Part shown: piece after piece, positions 1-9,046 of the stretch
Position numbering within the stretch: position 1 is the first letter of the stretch
Layout of the letters: each line of letters starts with the position of its first letter
NCBI RefSeq assembly: GCF_918741285.1
Contig: NZ_CAKKNC010000006.1
Coordinates: 1 to 64,000 of the forward strand
DNA: 64,000 bases
Direction: 5' to 3'
Source of the DNA: Sphingobium sp. CECT 9361
GTDB taxonomy: Bacteria > Pseudomonadota > Alphaproteobacteria > Sphingomonadales > Sphingomonadaceae
Made by a program: the position numbers and the translations under genes
Notes under the pieces: generated by a model
Told to the model about the DNA's origin: nothing
The model's database searches: none
The model's input: the letters and a program-made list of their open reading frames with translations, nothing else

Positions 1-129
1 TTCAAGGGCGACCGCTACGATTGCGGGTCGAAGGCCGGTTTCATCGAAGCCAACTTCGCGCTCGCGCTGGAACGCGAAGACATCGGCGCGCATATCCGGG
101 CCTTCGCCACGGAATTGCTGGCCCGCTGA
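1..129 (+). CDS. galU: UTP-glucose-1-phosphate uridylyltransferase, C-terminal end (partial)
   Basis: Only the last 42 codons lie in the window, and the 5' part is missing. The readable tail begins FKGDRYDCGSKAGFIEAN, the characteristic C-terminal block of bacterial GalU, which makes UDP-glucose from UTP and glucose-1-phosphate in the cytosol. UDP-glucose is the usual precursor of UDP-glucuronate and of glucose residues in exopolysaccharide, which fits the polysaccharide genes downstream. The stop is followed at once by an inverted repeat that could end transcription. The identification rests on a short segment but a very conserved one. Confidence 0.85.
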   Translation, partial: FKGDRYDCGSKAGFIEANFALALEREDIGAHIRAFATELLAR

Positions 130-158
130 TAGCTTACCGCCGCTAAGCCAGTTCCCCG

Positions 159-225
159 TTCGGGCTGAGCTTGTCGAAGCTTCGTCCTTGCGTCAAAGGA
201 AGCCCTTCGACACGCTCAGCACGAA
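159..225. repeat. REP-like inverted repeat after galU
   Basis: Left arm 159-179 (TTCGGGCTGAGCTTGTCGAAG) and right arm 205-225 (CTTCGACACGCTCAGCACGAA) are complementary at 19 of 21 positions and separated by 25 bases. This GCTGAGCNTGTCGAAG dyad matches a repeat that I recall as common between genes in sphingomonad genomes. It lies between the galU stop and the ribosome binding site of the next gene, so it can form a large hairpin in the mRNA and may act as a terminator or 3' stabiliser. Confidence 0.75.
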
Positions 226-238
226 GGGAGGGCGACGT

Positions 239-1375
239 ATGACAGCAGTATATCTCATCGTTGCCGCGCTTTGCTTCGCTCTCTTTCTGCACCCCTACAT
301 TAGCTTTCCGCTCACCCTGCGCCTGATGCGCGCACGGCCGGTGGTGCAAGACCCGAAGCTCCCCCGCCCCAGCGCCAGCCTCCTGTTCTCGGCCTATAAT
401 GAAGAACGCGCGCTCCCCGCCAAGCTGCGCAACCTCGAAGCGATCAAGGCGCTGCATCCCGATATCCAGATCATTGCCTATTCCGACATGAGCACGGACG
501 GCACCCGCGACCTCCTGCTGAGCCGGCCCGACCTCCTCACCCTCGTCCCCTCGACCGAACGCACCGGCAAAGCCACGGGTATGCGCAGGATGGTGGCACA
601 GGCGACGGGCGACATCTGCATCTTCACTGACGCCAACGTCATCCTCGCCCCCGAATCGGTCGCGCCGCTGCTCGATTATTTTCGCGACCCCGCCATCGGC
701 GGTGTGTCCGGCACTCTGCGCTACATCAACGAAACGGATGGCGTCACCGCCAGCGTCGGCGGCCTCTATTGGCGGATGGAAGAAACCATCAAGGCGCTCG
801 AGTCGCGTTGCGGCTCGATGATGGGCGCCGACGGCTCGATTTTTGCTACGCGGCGGGCGCTGTATCCCGAAATTCCGGCCCATCTGTTGGATGACATGAC
901 ATCCTCCATATGGGTCATCCTGGAGACGTTTCGCCTCATCAGCGCGCCGGACGTCATCGCTTACGAGAAGAACACCACCGATCCCCGCGACGAGTTCCGC
1001 CGCAAGCGCCGCATCGCTTGCCGCGCGTACAACACCCACCGCCACCTCTGGCCGCACATCGTCCGATCCTTCCCCGCCATCGACATTTACAAATATGTCT
1101 CGCACAAGTTGTTGCGTTGGTTCGGCGCGCCGTTCCTGTTGCTGGGATTGCTCACCGTCACGGCATTGCTGGTCCATTGCGGCTATGGCCCGGCCGCCGC
1201 CATCCTCTGGATCGCAGGACTCATCGCCTTGACCATCGGGCGCGCGGTGACCGTCCCGCTCCTATCCCCCATCAGCGAAATCCTGCTTTCCATCGGCGCG
1301 ACGTTCGTGGGCGTCATCGACGCCCTGCGCGGCAAGACCTACCAAACATGGGCGCCCGCAAAGTCCCGCGACTGA
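239..1375 (+). CDS. Membrane-bound family 2 glycosyltransferase
   Basis: A 378-residue GT-A fold glycosyltransferase expected to add a sugar to a lipid-linked intermediate at the inner face of the cytoplasmic membrane. There is an N-terminal membrane segment (about residues 3-22), the family 2 nucleotide-sugar region starting SASLLFSAYNEE, a DMSTDGT acidic motif and a TDAN motif at the expected metal/UDP site, and two to three hydrophobic segments in the last 90 residues. The ATG at 239 is preferred over an upstream in-frame start because GGGAGG lies just upstream and the extra 17 residues would be encoded by the repeat. It follows galU in the polysaccharide locus. The sugar specificity cannot be read from the sequence. 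Confidence 0.85.
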   Translation: MTAVYLIVAALCFALFLHPYISFPLTLRLMRARPVVQDPKLPRPSASLLFSAYNEERALPAKLRNLEAIKALHPDIQIIAYSDMSTDGTRDLLLSRPDLLTLVPSTERTGKATGMRRMVAQATGDICIFTDANVILAPESVAPLLDYFRDPAIGGVSGTLRYINETDGVTASVGGLYWRMEETIKALESRCGSMMGADGSIFATRRALYPEIPAHLLDDMTSSIWVILETFRLISAPDVIAYEKNTTDPRDEFRRKRRIACRAYNTHRHLWPHIVRSFPAIDIYKYVSHKLLRWFGAPFLLLGLLTVTALLVHCGYGPAAAILWIAGLIALTIGRAVTVPLLSPISEILLSIGATFVGVIDALRGKTYQTWAPAKSRD

Positions 1376-1445
1376 CGCCACACGAAAACAGTCGAGATAT
1401 GTGGCAAATCCACTATAGCCACGCCACGATCCGACGGAGAGCCAA

Positions 1446-2186
1446 GTGATTACGTTTCAGCGGGCATCGAAAGCCGCCATCAAATGGGCATCGTTCGCAA
1501 CGCTGAAGCTGCGTGCGGCAACCGGCGCCAAAGCAGGCTATAGCTGCCCGGCCTGCAAGGCCGATGTTGTCGGCTTCTTCCGCTATGGCGATAACGCCAC
1601 CTGGGGTTGCCCCGCCTGCGGCGCGTCTCCGCGCCAGCGCCTCGTCTGCTACCTGCTGGACAGCGGCCAACTGACCGTGCCGAAGGGCGCATCCGTGCTC
1701 CACATCGCCCCCAATGAAGCCGGGCTCGTCTCGCGTTTCGCCGCGCAGGCTGGCGACTACGTCCCCGCCGATCTGCATCCCGATGTTTACGACCTGCCCG
1801 GCGTCGTGGCGATGGACCTGATGCAGATGGATGCAAAGGACCGGTTCGACATCATCTATGCCAGCCATGTCATGGAACATGTGGAGGATGACGCCCGCGT
1901 CCTTTCGAACATGTTCACCGCCCTCAAACCGGGTGGCGAAGCATGGCTGATCGTGCCTCTGTGGGATCGCCCGACCGAAGATGGCCATATGGGCATGTCG
2001 CAACGCGAACGCGAAAGGCGCTTCGGACAGTGGGACCATGTACGGCAGTACGGGCCCGATTTCGCAGAACGAATCCGTAATGGAGGTTTTGTGCTCGATA
2101 CCGTCGCCGCGCGCGATCTGGCCCCCGATCTGCAGCAGAAACATGCTTTGGACGACGTTATTTTTCGCGCGCGCAAACCGGCCTAG
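1446..2186 (+). CDS. Class I SAM-dependent methyltransferase with zinc-ribbon-like N-terminus
   Basis: A 246-residue protein with two CxxC pairs in the first 60 residues (CPACK and CPACG), resembling a zinc ribbon, followed by a methyltransferase-11-like fold: VLHIAPNEAGL is the motif I position, and DIIYASHVMEHVEDD is a clear motif of the family (acid/histidine at the motif IV position). It starts at a GTG with GGAGA six bases upstream. In this position it probably O-methylates a sugar or sugar nucleotide of the polysaccharide. The substrate is an inference, and a housekeeping role is possible. Confidence 0.75.
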   Translation: MITFQRASKAAIKWASFATLKLRAATGAKAGYSCPACKADVVGFFRYGDNATWGCPACGASPRQRLVCYLLDSGQLTVPKGASVLHIAPNEAGLVSRFAAQAGDYVPADLHPDVYDLPGVVAMDLMQMDAKDRFDIIYASHVMEHVEDDARVLSNMFTALKPGGEAWLIVPLWDRPTEDGHMGMSQRERERRFGQWDHVRQYGPDFAERIRNGGFVLDTVAARDLAPDLQQKHALDDVIFRARKPA

Positions 2187-2509
2187 CGGGTTTTTAGGTC
2201 ACGAAATATCCTTGTCGGGATGCTCGCTCAACCCGATCGACCAACAAACTACGTAGATTACCGAACACGAAATGTGCCCATCCGCTAGATATTTGGGAAA
2301 AAGTAAGTTTTCGCCCGTAACGACTGATCCAGAACCCTACCCGCTCTGTCGCAACACGCTGTTTTCTTTCTGTGTCACGGCGAAACACGAAAACTGTTCA
2401 TCATACCGCAACGCAGCATCTGCTTGTGAGGCGGCGTAAATTTTAGTAAATGTCGGCTTAGTGTCGCGTCCATGCCTATGGGGCCAAGCAAACAGTCAGA
2501 GGTCGAGCG
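2187..2509. other. Intergenic region upstream of the priming transferase
   Basis: This 323-base stretch is clearly more AT-rich than the flanking genes and has no convincing gene on either strand. It probably contains the promoter for the polysaccharide genes starting at 2510. A weak candidate is TTGTGA, 17 bases, TAAATG near 2427-2455. An AGAGG Shine-Dalgarno element lies seven bases before the next start. I see no strong hairpin in it. Confidence 0.5.
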
Positions 2510-3892
2510 ATGAATGCCCCATATCGGATGGAGCGGCCAGGGTTGGTAATAGCGACCAAACCGGCGGAAAAGAGATTGCGGCGTATCAGCTTGTATTTCG
2601 AGCTGATGGCGCTCGATACGCTCGCCATCGCCGTCGCCTTTTTCCTGATTGGCCTTATCCGGGTCGAGACCGGCGTAATTTCCGGCCTGCGCCTCTCCCT
2701 CATGCTGATACCTATCTATATCGGCTATGCCATTCAGGGTGAGACATTCAGCAGCACCGCCCTGCTCACTCCACGCGTGAATGCCGCAAAGGCGCTGACG
2801 GCTTTGTTCTACGCCGTCATTACGGTCGTATTCTTCCTCTTCGCACTGGGTACGGCCGACACCGTCTCGCGCCTGACCTTCGGCGCCGGGTCCGTATTGT
2901 CGGCGATATTTCTGGCGGCAACGCGCTTTGCCTTTTGCCGATACGCAACGCAACGACTCGAAGGCGCGTCGATCAACGAACTGCTCATCATCGACGATGT
3001 AGAACTGGATTGCCCAAAAGCACCCCACATGGTGTCGACCAAGGCGATCGGGTTCGAACCGGATCTGGGCAACCCCGAAATGCTCCAGCGCCTCGGGCTG
3101 CTGGTCGATGGGTTTGAGCGTGTCGTAGTCGCATGTTCGGCGGAACGTCGGACACGGTGGACGATGCTGCTGCGTGGCGCGAACATCAACGGCGAAATCG
3201 TCGCGCCCGAATTCGATTCCACCGGAATTGTGGGTATCGGTCTGTTTGGTGGGCACGATACGCATATCGTGTCGCGCGGCCCTCTCAGCACAGCCAATCG
3301 CGCGAAAAAACGCGCACTGGATTTGTCGCTGACAGTGCCTGCTATCATTGCCCTGACCCCGCTGTTGCTGCTGGTTGCGATAGCCATCCGCCTCGACAGC
3401 CCCGGCCCGATTCTGTTCAAACAGAACCGTGTGGGCCGCGGCAACCGGCTGTTCCAGATCATGAAGTTCCGCAGCATGCGCGTCGAAACGTCAGACAGCT
3501 CGGGCAATAGATCCGCCTCGCGGACGGATGACCGCATCACGCGCGTCGGCAAATTCATCCGCTCCACCAGCATCGACGAACTGCCCCAGCTTTTCAACGT
3601 ACTGATCGGTGACATGAGCCTGGTCGGGCCGCGTCCCCATGCGCTGGGGTCGATGGCAGGCAACCAGTTGTTCTGGGAAGTCGATCACAAATACTGGATG
3701 CGCCATTCGCTCAAGCCCGGCATCACCGGACTGGCACAGGTGCGCGGCTATCGCGGCGCGACGGAAGTGCCAGACGATCTCATCAATCGCCTTGGTGCCG
3801 ATCTGGAGTATATAGAAAGCTGGACGCTGGGACGCGAATTGATCATCCTTGCGCGCACTTTGGGCGTTGTGGTGCATCGTAACGCATTTTAA
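2510..3892 (+). CDS. Priming polyprenyl-phosphate glycosyl-1-phosphate transferase (WcaJ/WbaP type)
   Basis: A 460-residue membrane protein expected to start polysaccharide assembly by moving a sugar-1-phosphate to undecaprenyl phosphate. The N-terminal half has four hydrophobic segments (about residues 22-115) and a soluble CoA-binding-like region. The C-terminal 200 residues are a complete bacterial sugar transferase domain: RAKKRALDL, one hydrophobic helix, SPGPILFKQNRVG, FKFRSM-like KFRSMR, IDELPQLFNVLIGDMS, LVGPRP and KPGITGLAQV. It probably takes glucose-, galactose- or hexosamine-1-phosphate; which one cannot be read. It defines the locus as a Wzx/Wzy-dependent pathway together with the flippase and polymerase downstream. 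Confidence 0.9.
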   Translation: MNAPYRMERPGLVIATKPAEKRLRRISLYFELMALDTLAIAVAFFLIGLIRVETGVISGLRLSLMLIPIYIGYAIQGETFSSTALLTPRVNAAKALTALFYAVITVVFFLFALGTADTVSRLTFGAGSVLSAIFLAATRFAFCRYATQRLEGASINELLIIDDVELDCPKAPHMVSTKAIGFEPDLGNPEMLQRLGLLVDGFERVVVACSAERRTRWTMLLRGANINGEIVAPEFDSTGIVGIGLFGGHDTHIVSRGPLSTANRAKKRALDLSLTVPAIIALTPLLLLVAIAIRLDSPGPILFKQNRVGRGNRLFQIMKFRSMRVETSDSSGNRSASRTDDRITRVGKFIRSTSIDELPQLFNVLIGDMSLVGPRPHALGSMAGNQLFWEVDHKYWMRHSLKPGITGLAQVRGYRGATEVPDDLINRLGADLEYIESWTLGRELIILARTLGVVVHRNAF

Positions 3893-3916
3893 TGCGCTTG
3901 GGGGAATGGCAATCAT

Positions 3917-3943
3917 CATCCAATTCGGTTGAGTTATTGGATG
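3917..3943 (+). terminator. Possible hairpin after the priming transferase
   Basis: CATCCAAT (3917-3924) and ATTGGATG (3936-3943) are perfect 8-base arms with an 11-base loop, 25 bases after the stop codon. There is no U-tract, so it could be an mRNA-stabilising hairpin or a protein binding site instead of an intrinsic terminator. Confidence 0.35.
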
Positions 3944-4100
3944 GTGCGGCTATGCTGCGCCGCAGCAAGGACGTTGGCAAAACAGGAGCGATTCAGTGGT
4001 GCATCTCATGTCGGCGGCATCATGCCTTAATCGGCTCTTTCCGGGGCTGAGCGAAGCGATTGTCATGCCTGCCTTGCCCCATGAACGGATAGGCTGAACC

Positions 4101-5081
4101 ATGACCGCACCCATTTTGGTAACCGGCACTGCGGGTTTCATCGGCCACGCCACCGCGCATCGCCTGCTCGAACGCGGTGAGACCGTCATCGGTATCGACA
4201 ACGTCAACGACTATTACGAAACATCCCTGAAGGAGGCCCGCCTCGCCACGTTTGAGACGTGCGCCGGGTTCACCTTCCATAAAATGGATGTGTCGGACGC
4301 CGAAGGCATCGCCGCTCTGGTACGCGAACATGGCATAACGCGCGTCATCCATCTGGCAGCGCAGGCGGGCGTGCGTTACAGCATCGACAATCCCTTCGCC
4401 TATCAGAAATCGAACCTCGCCGGCCACCTCGCGATCATCGAAGCGTGCCGCCATGCGAAGGGCTTCGTCCACCTCGTCTATGCATCGTCCAGTTCGGTCT
4501 ATGGCGACAAGCCGATGGGCGGGAACGGCTTCACCGAGGATGAACCCGCCGCCAGCCCCGTATCGCTCTATGCCGCCACCAAGCGCTCCTGCGAGTTGAT
4601 GAGCCAATCCTACGCCTCGCTCTACGGTTTTCCGCAGACGGGTTTGCGCTTCTTCACAGTCTACGGCCCGTGGGGTCGGCCCGACATGGCCTATTTCGGC
4701 TTCACCAACAAAATCATGCGTGGTGAGCCGATCGAAGTCTATGGCGAAGGGAAAATGGCGCGCGATTTCACTTATATCGACGACATCGTCGATGGCATCG
4801 TCGGCGCGCTGGACAATCCGCCCGCGACCGGTGAGCACCGCGTCCTGAACATAGGCGACAGTCATCCCGTCGGCTTGATGGAAATGATCGAAACCCTGGA
4901 AACGGCCATCGGGCACAAGGCCGATAAAATCATGCGGCCGATGCAGCCGGGTGACGTCACGGCAACCTATGCCGACGTATCGAAGCTGCATGCGCTGACC
5001 GGATATCGCCCTAAAGTAATGTTGGCCGAAGGGCTGGATCGCTTCGCCACATGGTATAAATCCTACTATCGGTTGGGTTAA
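4101..5081 (+). CDS. NAD-dependent epimerase, UDP-glucuronate 4-epimerase type
   Basis: A 326-residue extended short-chain dehydrogenase that should interconvert UDP-glucuronate and UDP-galacturonate. Visible features are the N-terminal Rossmann motif GTAGFIG (about residues 9-15), the DNVNDYYE segment typical of the LspL/CapI/GAE subgroup, the catalytic SSS and YAATK motifs (about 130-160), FFTVYGPWGRPDMA, and IYGEG-like EVYGEGKMARDFTYIDDIV. The length matches the family. Galacturonate would make the polysaccharide acidic. A different 4-epimerase specificity cannot be ruled out. Confidence 0.85.
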   Translation: MTAPILVTGTAGFIGHATAHRLLERGETVIGIDNVNDYYETSLKEARLATFETCAGFTFHKMDVSDAEGIAALVREHGITRVIHLAAQAGVRYSIDNPFAYQKSNLAGHLAIIEACRHAKGFVHLVYASSSSVYGDKPMGGNGFTEDEPAASPVSLYAATKRSCELMSQSYASLYGFPQTGLRFFTVYGPWGRPDMAYFGFTNKIMRGEPIEVYGEGKMARDFTYIDDIVDGIVGALDNPPATGEHRVLNIGDSHPVGLMEMIETLETAIGHKADKIMRPMQPGDVTATYADVSKLHALTGYRPKVMLAEGLDRFATWYKSYYRLG

Positions 5082-5154
5082 AGTAACACATCCGAAATGG
5101 TTTCGATCAACCTGTCAGGTGTAACCAATACGTTTTTATTCAATCTATTATCGT

Positions 5155-5172
5155 GCGCAGGCTTGCGCTTTT
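5155..5172 (+). terminator. Possible short intrinsic terminator after the epimerase
   Basis: GCGCA, loop GGCT and TGCGC, followed directly by TTTT, lie about 75 bases after the epimerase stop. The stem is only five pairs but all-strong apart from one A-U, so this is a modest candidate. Confidence 0.35.
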
Positions 5173-5310
5173 AAAGAATTGGCGTCATCCACCGTTTTGG
5201 ATACTATCCTACATTGCAACCCGCGATTTCTTGACGGTTTGGAATAGGACATCGGGCGCCGAATCGCCGATCAGTTACGTCGAGCGGGTTCGACACCTTG
5301 GAGGATGTGG

Positions 5311-6474
5311 GTGCCGGGCAAATCTGTTGTTTTCTTTGCTTCCCACGCGCACGGGGGCGTACGCGAGTTGTGGACCAATCTCGCGGAAGGCTTTCATGAG
5401 CTTGGGTATTCGGCACAGTTGGTAGGACTCTATCCCTTGCCGTCCATTGTGGAGCCTCCGACGAACATTCTGGCATGGTCTTACGTCATCACCGGTACGC
5501 CGTCGGGTATAAGCGGCAAGTTCCGCATGCTTCGGGAACTGGCGCGTTGGATGCGGCGCGAACGACCGGAACTTATCATTTCCTCCATGCCGGCGGCCAA
5601 TGTGCTGGTGCCGTTCTTCGCGAAGATATTCAGCCCCCGGACGCGCGTGATCGTGTCCCATCACTCACCCGCGACCGTATATAAGCCGAGCCTGAACTTC
5701 CTTGATCGCTTTACGGGCAGCGCGCGAAACGTAGCCGCTATCGTCAGCGTGTCGGACACGGTCAACACGACGCTCGACGACAAGCCTGCCCTTTACAAGG
5801 CAAAGCGGTTGACCATTCACAACGCCATCCCGCCGCGTATCGAAGATTTGCTGGAGCGACTGCGGTTGCAGGCAATCGATCGACCGCATGGCCGGCGTGT
5901 AGTCGTCTGCGGCCGGCTGGAATGGCCGAAGAATAACGAGATGCTCATTCGTGCCATCGCGCTGACCCGTGATGTCGAAGTCGACATGCTCGGCTGCGGC
6001 GCGGACGAAGACACTTTGCGTCAGATGATGGTCGACCTGCGCGTCGATGACCGGATGCACATATTGGGCAATCGCGATCGCGAAGAGGCGCTGACGCTCA
6101 TGTCGATGGGCGACGTCTTCGTACAGGTCAGCCTGTTCGAAGGGCACAGCCTTGCGCTGATAGAAGCAGCAAAGCTGGGGTTGCCGCTGATCGTGTCCAA
6201 CGTGCCGAGCCAGGTGGAAGGCATTACCGCCAGAGATGGCACGCGCTGTGGCATCGCCGTCGACCTCGACGACGATGCAGGCCTGGCTACAGCGATAGAG
6301 TCTATCCTCAACGACCCCGCGCAACGCGCATTGTGGAGCGATCGCGCTATGAAGCTGGCACGCGAATTGACCTTCGAAAAAATGATTACCGACTATGTTG
6401 CGCTGGCCGATCCGTTGACCAGCAATGCCAGCCTTTTGGCATATAGAAACCGCACTGCAGTTACCTCGTCATGA
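5311..6474 (+). CDS. Family 4 (GT-B fold) glycosyltransferase
   Basis: About 387 residues with two Rossmann-like halves. The N-terminal half has an acceptor-side Gly-rich loop (HAHGGVREL). The C-terminal half has VVVCGRLEWPKNNEMLI, a typical nucleotide-sugar domain entry, and the conserved E-x7-E motif in EGHSLALIEAAKLG that binds the donor. GTG at 5311 is preferred because GGAGG (5300-5304) lies six bases upstream; an ATG at 5305 is in frame but abuts the Shine-Dalgarno. It overlaps the next gene by four bases (ATGA), so the two are translationally coupled. The donor and linkage are unknown. Confidence 0.85.
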   Translation: MPGKSVVFFASHAHGGVRELWTNLAEGFHELGYSAQLVGLYPLPSIVEPPTNILAWSYVITGTPSGISGKFRMLRELARWMRRERPELIISSMPAANVLVPFFAKIFSPRTRVIVSHHSPATVYKPSLNFLDRFTGSARNVAAIVSVSDTVNTTLDDKPALYKAKRLTIHNAIPPRIEDLLERLRLQAIDRPHGRRVVVCGRLEWPKNNEMLIRAIALTRDVEVDMLGCGADEDTLRQMMVDLRVDDRMHILGNRDREEALTLMSMGDVFVQVSLFEGHSLALIEAAKLGLPLIVSNVPSQVEGITARDGTRCGIAVDLDDDAGLATAIESILNDPAQRALWSDRAMKLARELTFEKMITDYVALADPLTSNASLLAYRNRTAVTSS

Positions 6475-7775
6475 AACTTTTCACTTCAGATCAAGCGATG
6501 GCCACAGAAACGGCACAACTGCCGATCCGGCGCGGCCCCCTGCTGTTGGCGTGGGTCATCCTGATCATATTCTGCCTCCTTGGTCCCTTCATGTCCTACA
6601 GCGGCCTGCCCGGCACTGGCGAAGGCAGCCCGGTACGTCAGGCAGGCTATCTGACGGTATTCGGGCTTGCCATCTACGGCAGCCGACCGCTGGTCGATCC
6701 CAAAAGGCTGCTGGTGGTGCCCATCGCCATTTGCGTCGCGCTGCTTTGGGTGTGGCTAAGCATAGCCTGGGCGCTGGAGCCCGGCATCGCTTTTCGCCGT
6801 GCGTTTCTGACGACGACGATCATCTGGAGCATCTTTGCGATTGTGCGGCGTGTGGGCGTAGACCAGCCGTTGATGATCGCACGTGCGCTTCTGGTGGCGC
6901 TCCTCCTCATCAACATCGCGGTGTCGATCCTTTTCCCCGAAATGGGCGTCCACTCGGTCAATGAACCTGCTGACAAGGGATTGATCGGCGACTGGCGCGG
7001 GATCATGACGCACAAGAACTTCGCCGGTCCGACCGTAGCGATCCTCATCCTCATGTTCCTGTTCGATGCACGCCGCATCCCGATGGCCTTGCGTATCATC
7101 GTCATCGCGGCGGCCAGCTATTTCCTCTACCGCTCCGGATCAAAGACATCGGCAGGCATGGTGGTATGCGCGATAGCGATCGGCGCGCTGTTCCAATATT
7201 ACAAAGGCCGCGCCAAGGGCTTCATCATATCGCTGACTGCCTTGGCAGGCATCGCAGGCGCGATTGCAGTCTACATCTACAAGGATCCGCTGAGCGGCAA
7301 CTTCACCGATGAGCGCTCCTTCACCGGCCGCCCGCTCATCTGGAAAGCGCTTGTCGACTACTGGAGCGACAACCCGTGGCTCGGATCGGGTTATGGGTCT
7401 TTCTGGAACATCGGCCCGCAGGGACCGATCTATCGCTATGCCACCGGGTGGGTCACCGAAGTCGCCACGGGACATAATGGTTTTCTCGATTTGCTCGCGA
7501 CCGTTGGCTTGCCCGGACTGGTACTGATTGTGATCGCAACCGTCATCGTTCCGATTGTCACGCTGATCCGGAAAGCCGATTCGAACGCCCCGCGCAATGC
7601 GCTGATCGTCTCCATCCTCTTTTTCTGCATCGGGCATAATGCCACGGAAAGCACCTTGTTCGATCGCGACGGCATACCGCAGGTTTTCCTGATGTTCGCC
7701 ATCGCTGCCATAGCGGCTATGGACAGCAACCGTTTTCCGAAGGCTAAACGGCCGTCCGTCTCGCGCGCGCCTTAA
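6471..7775 (+). CDS. Polysaccharide polymerase / O-antigen ligase family membrane protein (Wzy-like)
   Basis: A 434-residue protein made almost entirely of hydrophobic helices (about eleven) with one large periplasmic loop between roughly residues 270 and 340. The loop contains FTGRPLIWKALVDYW, NPWLGSGYGSFW and GHNGFLDLLATVGLPG, which is the Wzy_C pattern shared by O-antigen ligases and repeat-unit polymerases. Between a glycosyltransferase and a flippase it is best read as the polymerase that joins repeat units in the periplasm. It starts inside the stop of the preceding gene. Confidence 0.82.
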   Translation: MKLFTSDQAMATETAQLPIRRGPLLLAWVILIIFCLLGPFMSYSGLPGTGEGSPVRQAGYLTVFGLAIYGSRPLVDPKRLLVVPIAICVALLWVWLSIAWALEPGIAFRRAFLTTTIIWSIFAIVRRVGVDQPLMIARALLVALLLINIAVSILFPEMGVHSVNEPADKGLIGDWRGIMTHKNFAGPTVAILILMFLFDARRIPMALRIIVIAAASYFLYRSGSKTSAGMVVCAIAIGALFQYYKGRAKGFIISLTALAGIAGAIAVYIYKDPLSGNFTDERSFTGRPLIWKALVDYWSDNPWLGSGYGSFWNIGPQGPIYRYATGWVTEVATGHNGFLDLLATVGLPGLVLIVIATVIVPIVTLIRKADSNAPRNALIVSILFFCIGHNATESTLFDRDGIPQVFLMFAIAAIAAMDSNRFPKAKRPSVSRAP

Positions 7776-7789
7776 TCGGCGACGAGGGG

Positions 7790-9046
7790 GTGGAACGCAT
7801 CTGGCGATATGCACTGGCATCGGCAGGGCCGATTGCCTCCGCGGGTGCCCAGTTCCTGCTCTCGCTGGCGCTACTCCGGCTCCTCCCCCCACGCGATTTC
7901 GGCAGTTTTTCCTTCCTGCTCGTCACCGCCCAACTGATGCTTGGTATCTGGAGCGCGCTGTTCTGCGCGCCCTTGCTGATCGCAATGACGCATCGACTTA
8001 TTCAGGATCGGGAAGCCACCAAGGCAGCGATCCTGTCCGTCAATCTGCTGGCTGCAGTCGTGGTAGCGATTCCCATTGCGGCTATTGGCTTGGCCATGAA
8101 ACTGCCCATCGATGCCGCAGCGATGTTCGCGCTGTATACCAGCACGACATTGGTGCGCTGGGTAGGCCGGACCGACGCCTTCGCGCGCGGCCTGCCCGTG
8201 AGAGCGATGGCTTCGGACATCGCTTATGCGGCGGCGCTATTGTTGGGAATCGCAATCATTACGATATCGAAGCAAGTGAGCATTGGTGCCAGCTTCGCCA
8301 TTCTTTTGGTATCTGCGCTCATCGGCTTATTGCCTCTGGGACGGCGCTATCTGTCGGCACAGTTTGCCCATTGGCGCTGGCCGGACTTCTCTGCGTATCG
8401 GGAAACCTGGCGGCAACATGCGTCCTGGTCGCTGCTGGGCGTGGTAACGACAGAGATCACCGCCAACAGTCAGGTCTATCTGGTGACCGCTATTTTCGGC
8501 CCCGCTGCCTTCGCGCCAATCGCAGCAACTGCCTTGCTGATCCGCCCCTGCAGCGTGGCCGTCAACGCCTTGTCCGAATATGAGCGGGCGCAAATGGCGC
8601 GGTCGATCGGCGAGGATAATGCGGCGGGGGCGCATCGTTCACTCATCGGCTTTCGCTGGATGCTCGGCATAGTCTGGGTCGCGACGGCGCTGGCGACGGC
8701 TGCGTTGCTGATCTTCGCACCGCGCCTGTTGTTTCCCGCACATTATTCCCTGCAGACATTGATCGTCGGCGCCTCCCTATGGCTGCTCGTCGCGGCTGTC
8801 CGATTCGCCCGTGCACCCGAAAGCAGTCTCCTCCAAGCAGGCGGCGCGTTTCGCCCACTGGCCTTCGCCTCCGTCTATTCCTGTGTCTTTTCTATCCTTG
8901 GCGTATTGATCCTTCTGCTTGCTTTCGGCCCCCTCTGGTCGATCCTGGGCACGTTGCTTGGGGAGATCGTCTTCGCCGCATGGACGTGGCGTGAGGCAAG
9001 GCGATGGGTCCATGGGCAGTCCAAGCTGCGGCAGAGCATCGCGTGA
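7790..9046 (+). CDS. Polysaccharide flippase (Wzx / oligosaccharide transporter family)
   Basis: 418 residues with about twelve regularly spaced hydrophobic segments and no large soluble domain, as in MOP-superfamily lipid-linked repeat-unit flippases. The N-terminal region (SAGAQFLLSLALLRLLPPRDFGSF is the recognisable family start) is typical. It begins at GTG with GAGGGG just upstream and 14 bases after the polymerase. It should turn the undecaprenyl-linked repeat unit to the periplasmic face for the polymerase. Flippase sequences are weakly conserved, so the assignment leans on topology and neighbours. Confidence 0.75.
   Translation: MERIWRYALASAGPIASAGAQFLLSLALLRLLPPRDFGSFSFLLVTAQLMLGIWSALFCAPLLIAMTHRLIQDREATKAAILSVNLLAAVVVAIPIAAIGLAMKLPIDAAAMFALYTSTTLVRWVGRTDAFARGLPVRAMASDIAYAAALLLGIAIITISKQVSIGASFAILLVSALIGLLPLGRRYLSAQFAHWRWPDFSAYRETWRQHASWSLLGVVTTEITANSQVYLVTAIFGPAAFAPIAATALLIRPCSVAVNALSEYERAQMARSIGEDNAAGAHRSLIGFRWMLGIVWVATALATAALLIFAPRLLFPAHYSLQTLIVGASLWLLVAAVRFARAPESSLLQAGGAFRPLAFASVYSCVFSILGVLILLLAFGPLWSILGTLLGEIVFAAWTWREARRWVHGQSKLRQSIA

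Noticed and set aside
143..1177. 344-residue minus-strand open frame opposite the first glycosyltransferase
   Set aside because: It is antisense to a clear family 2 glycosyltransferase, has no ribosome site or motifs, and its Arg/Gly/Ala-rich composition is typical of high-GC shadow frames.
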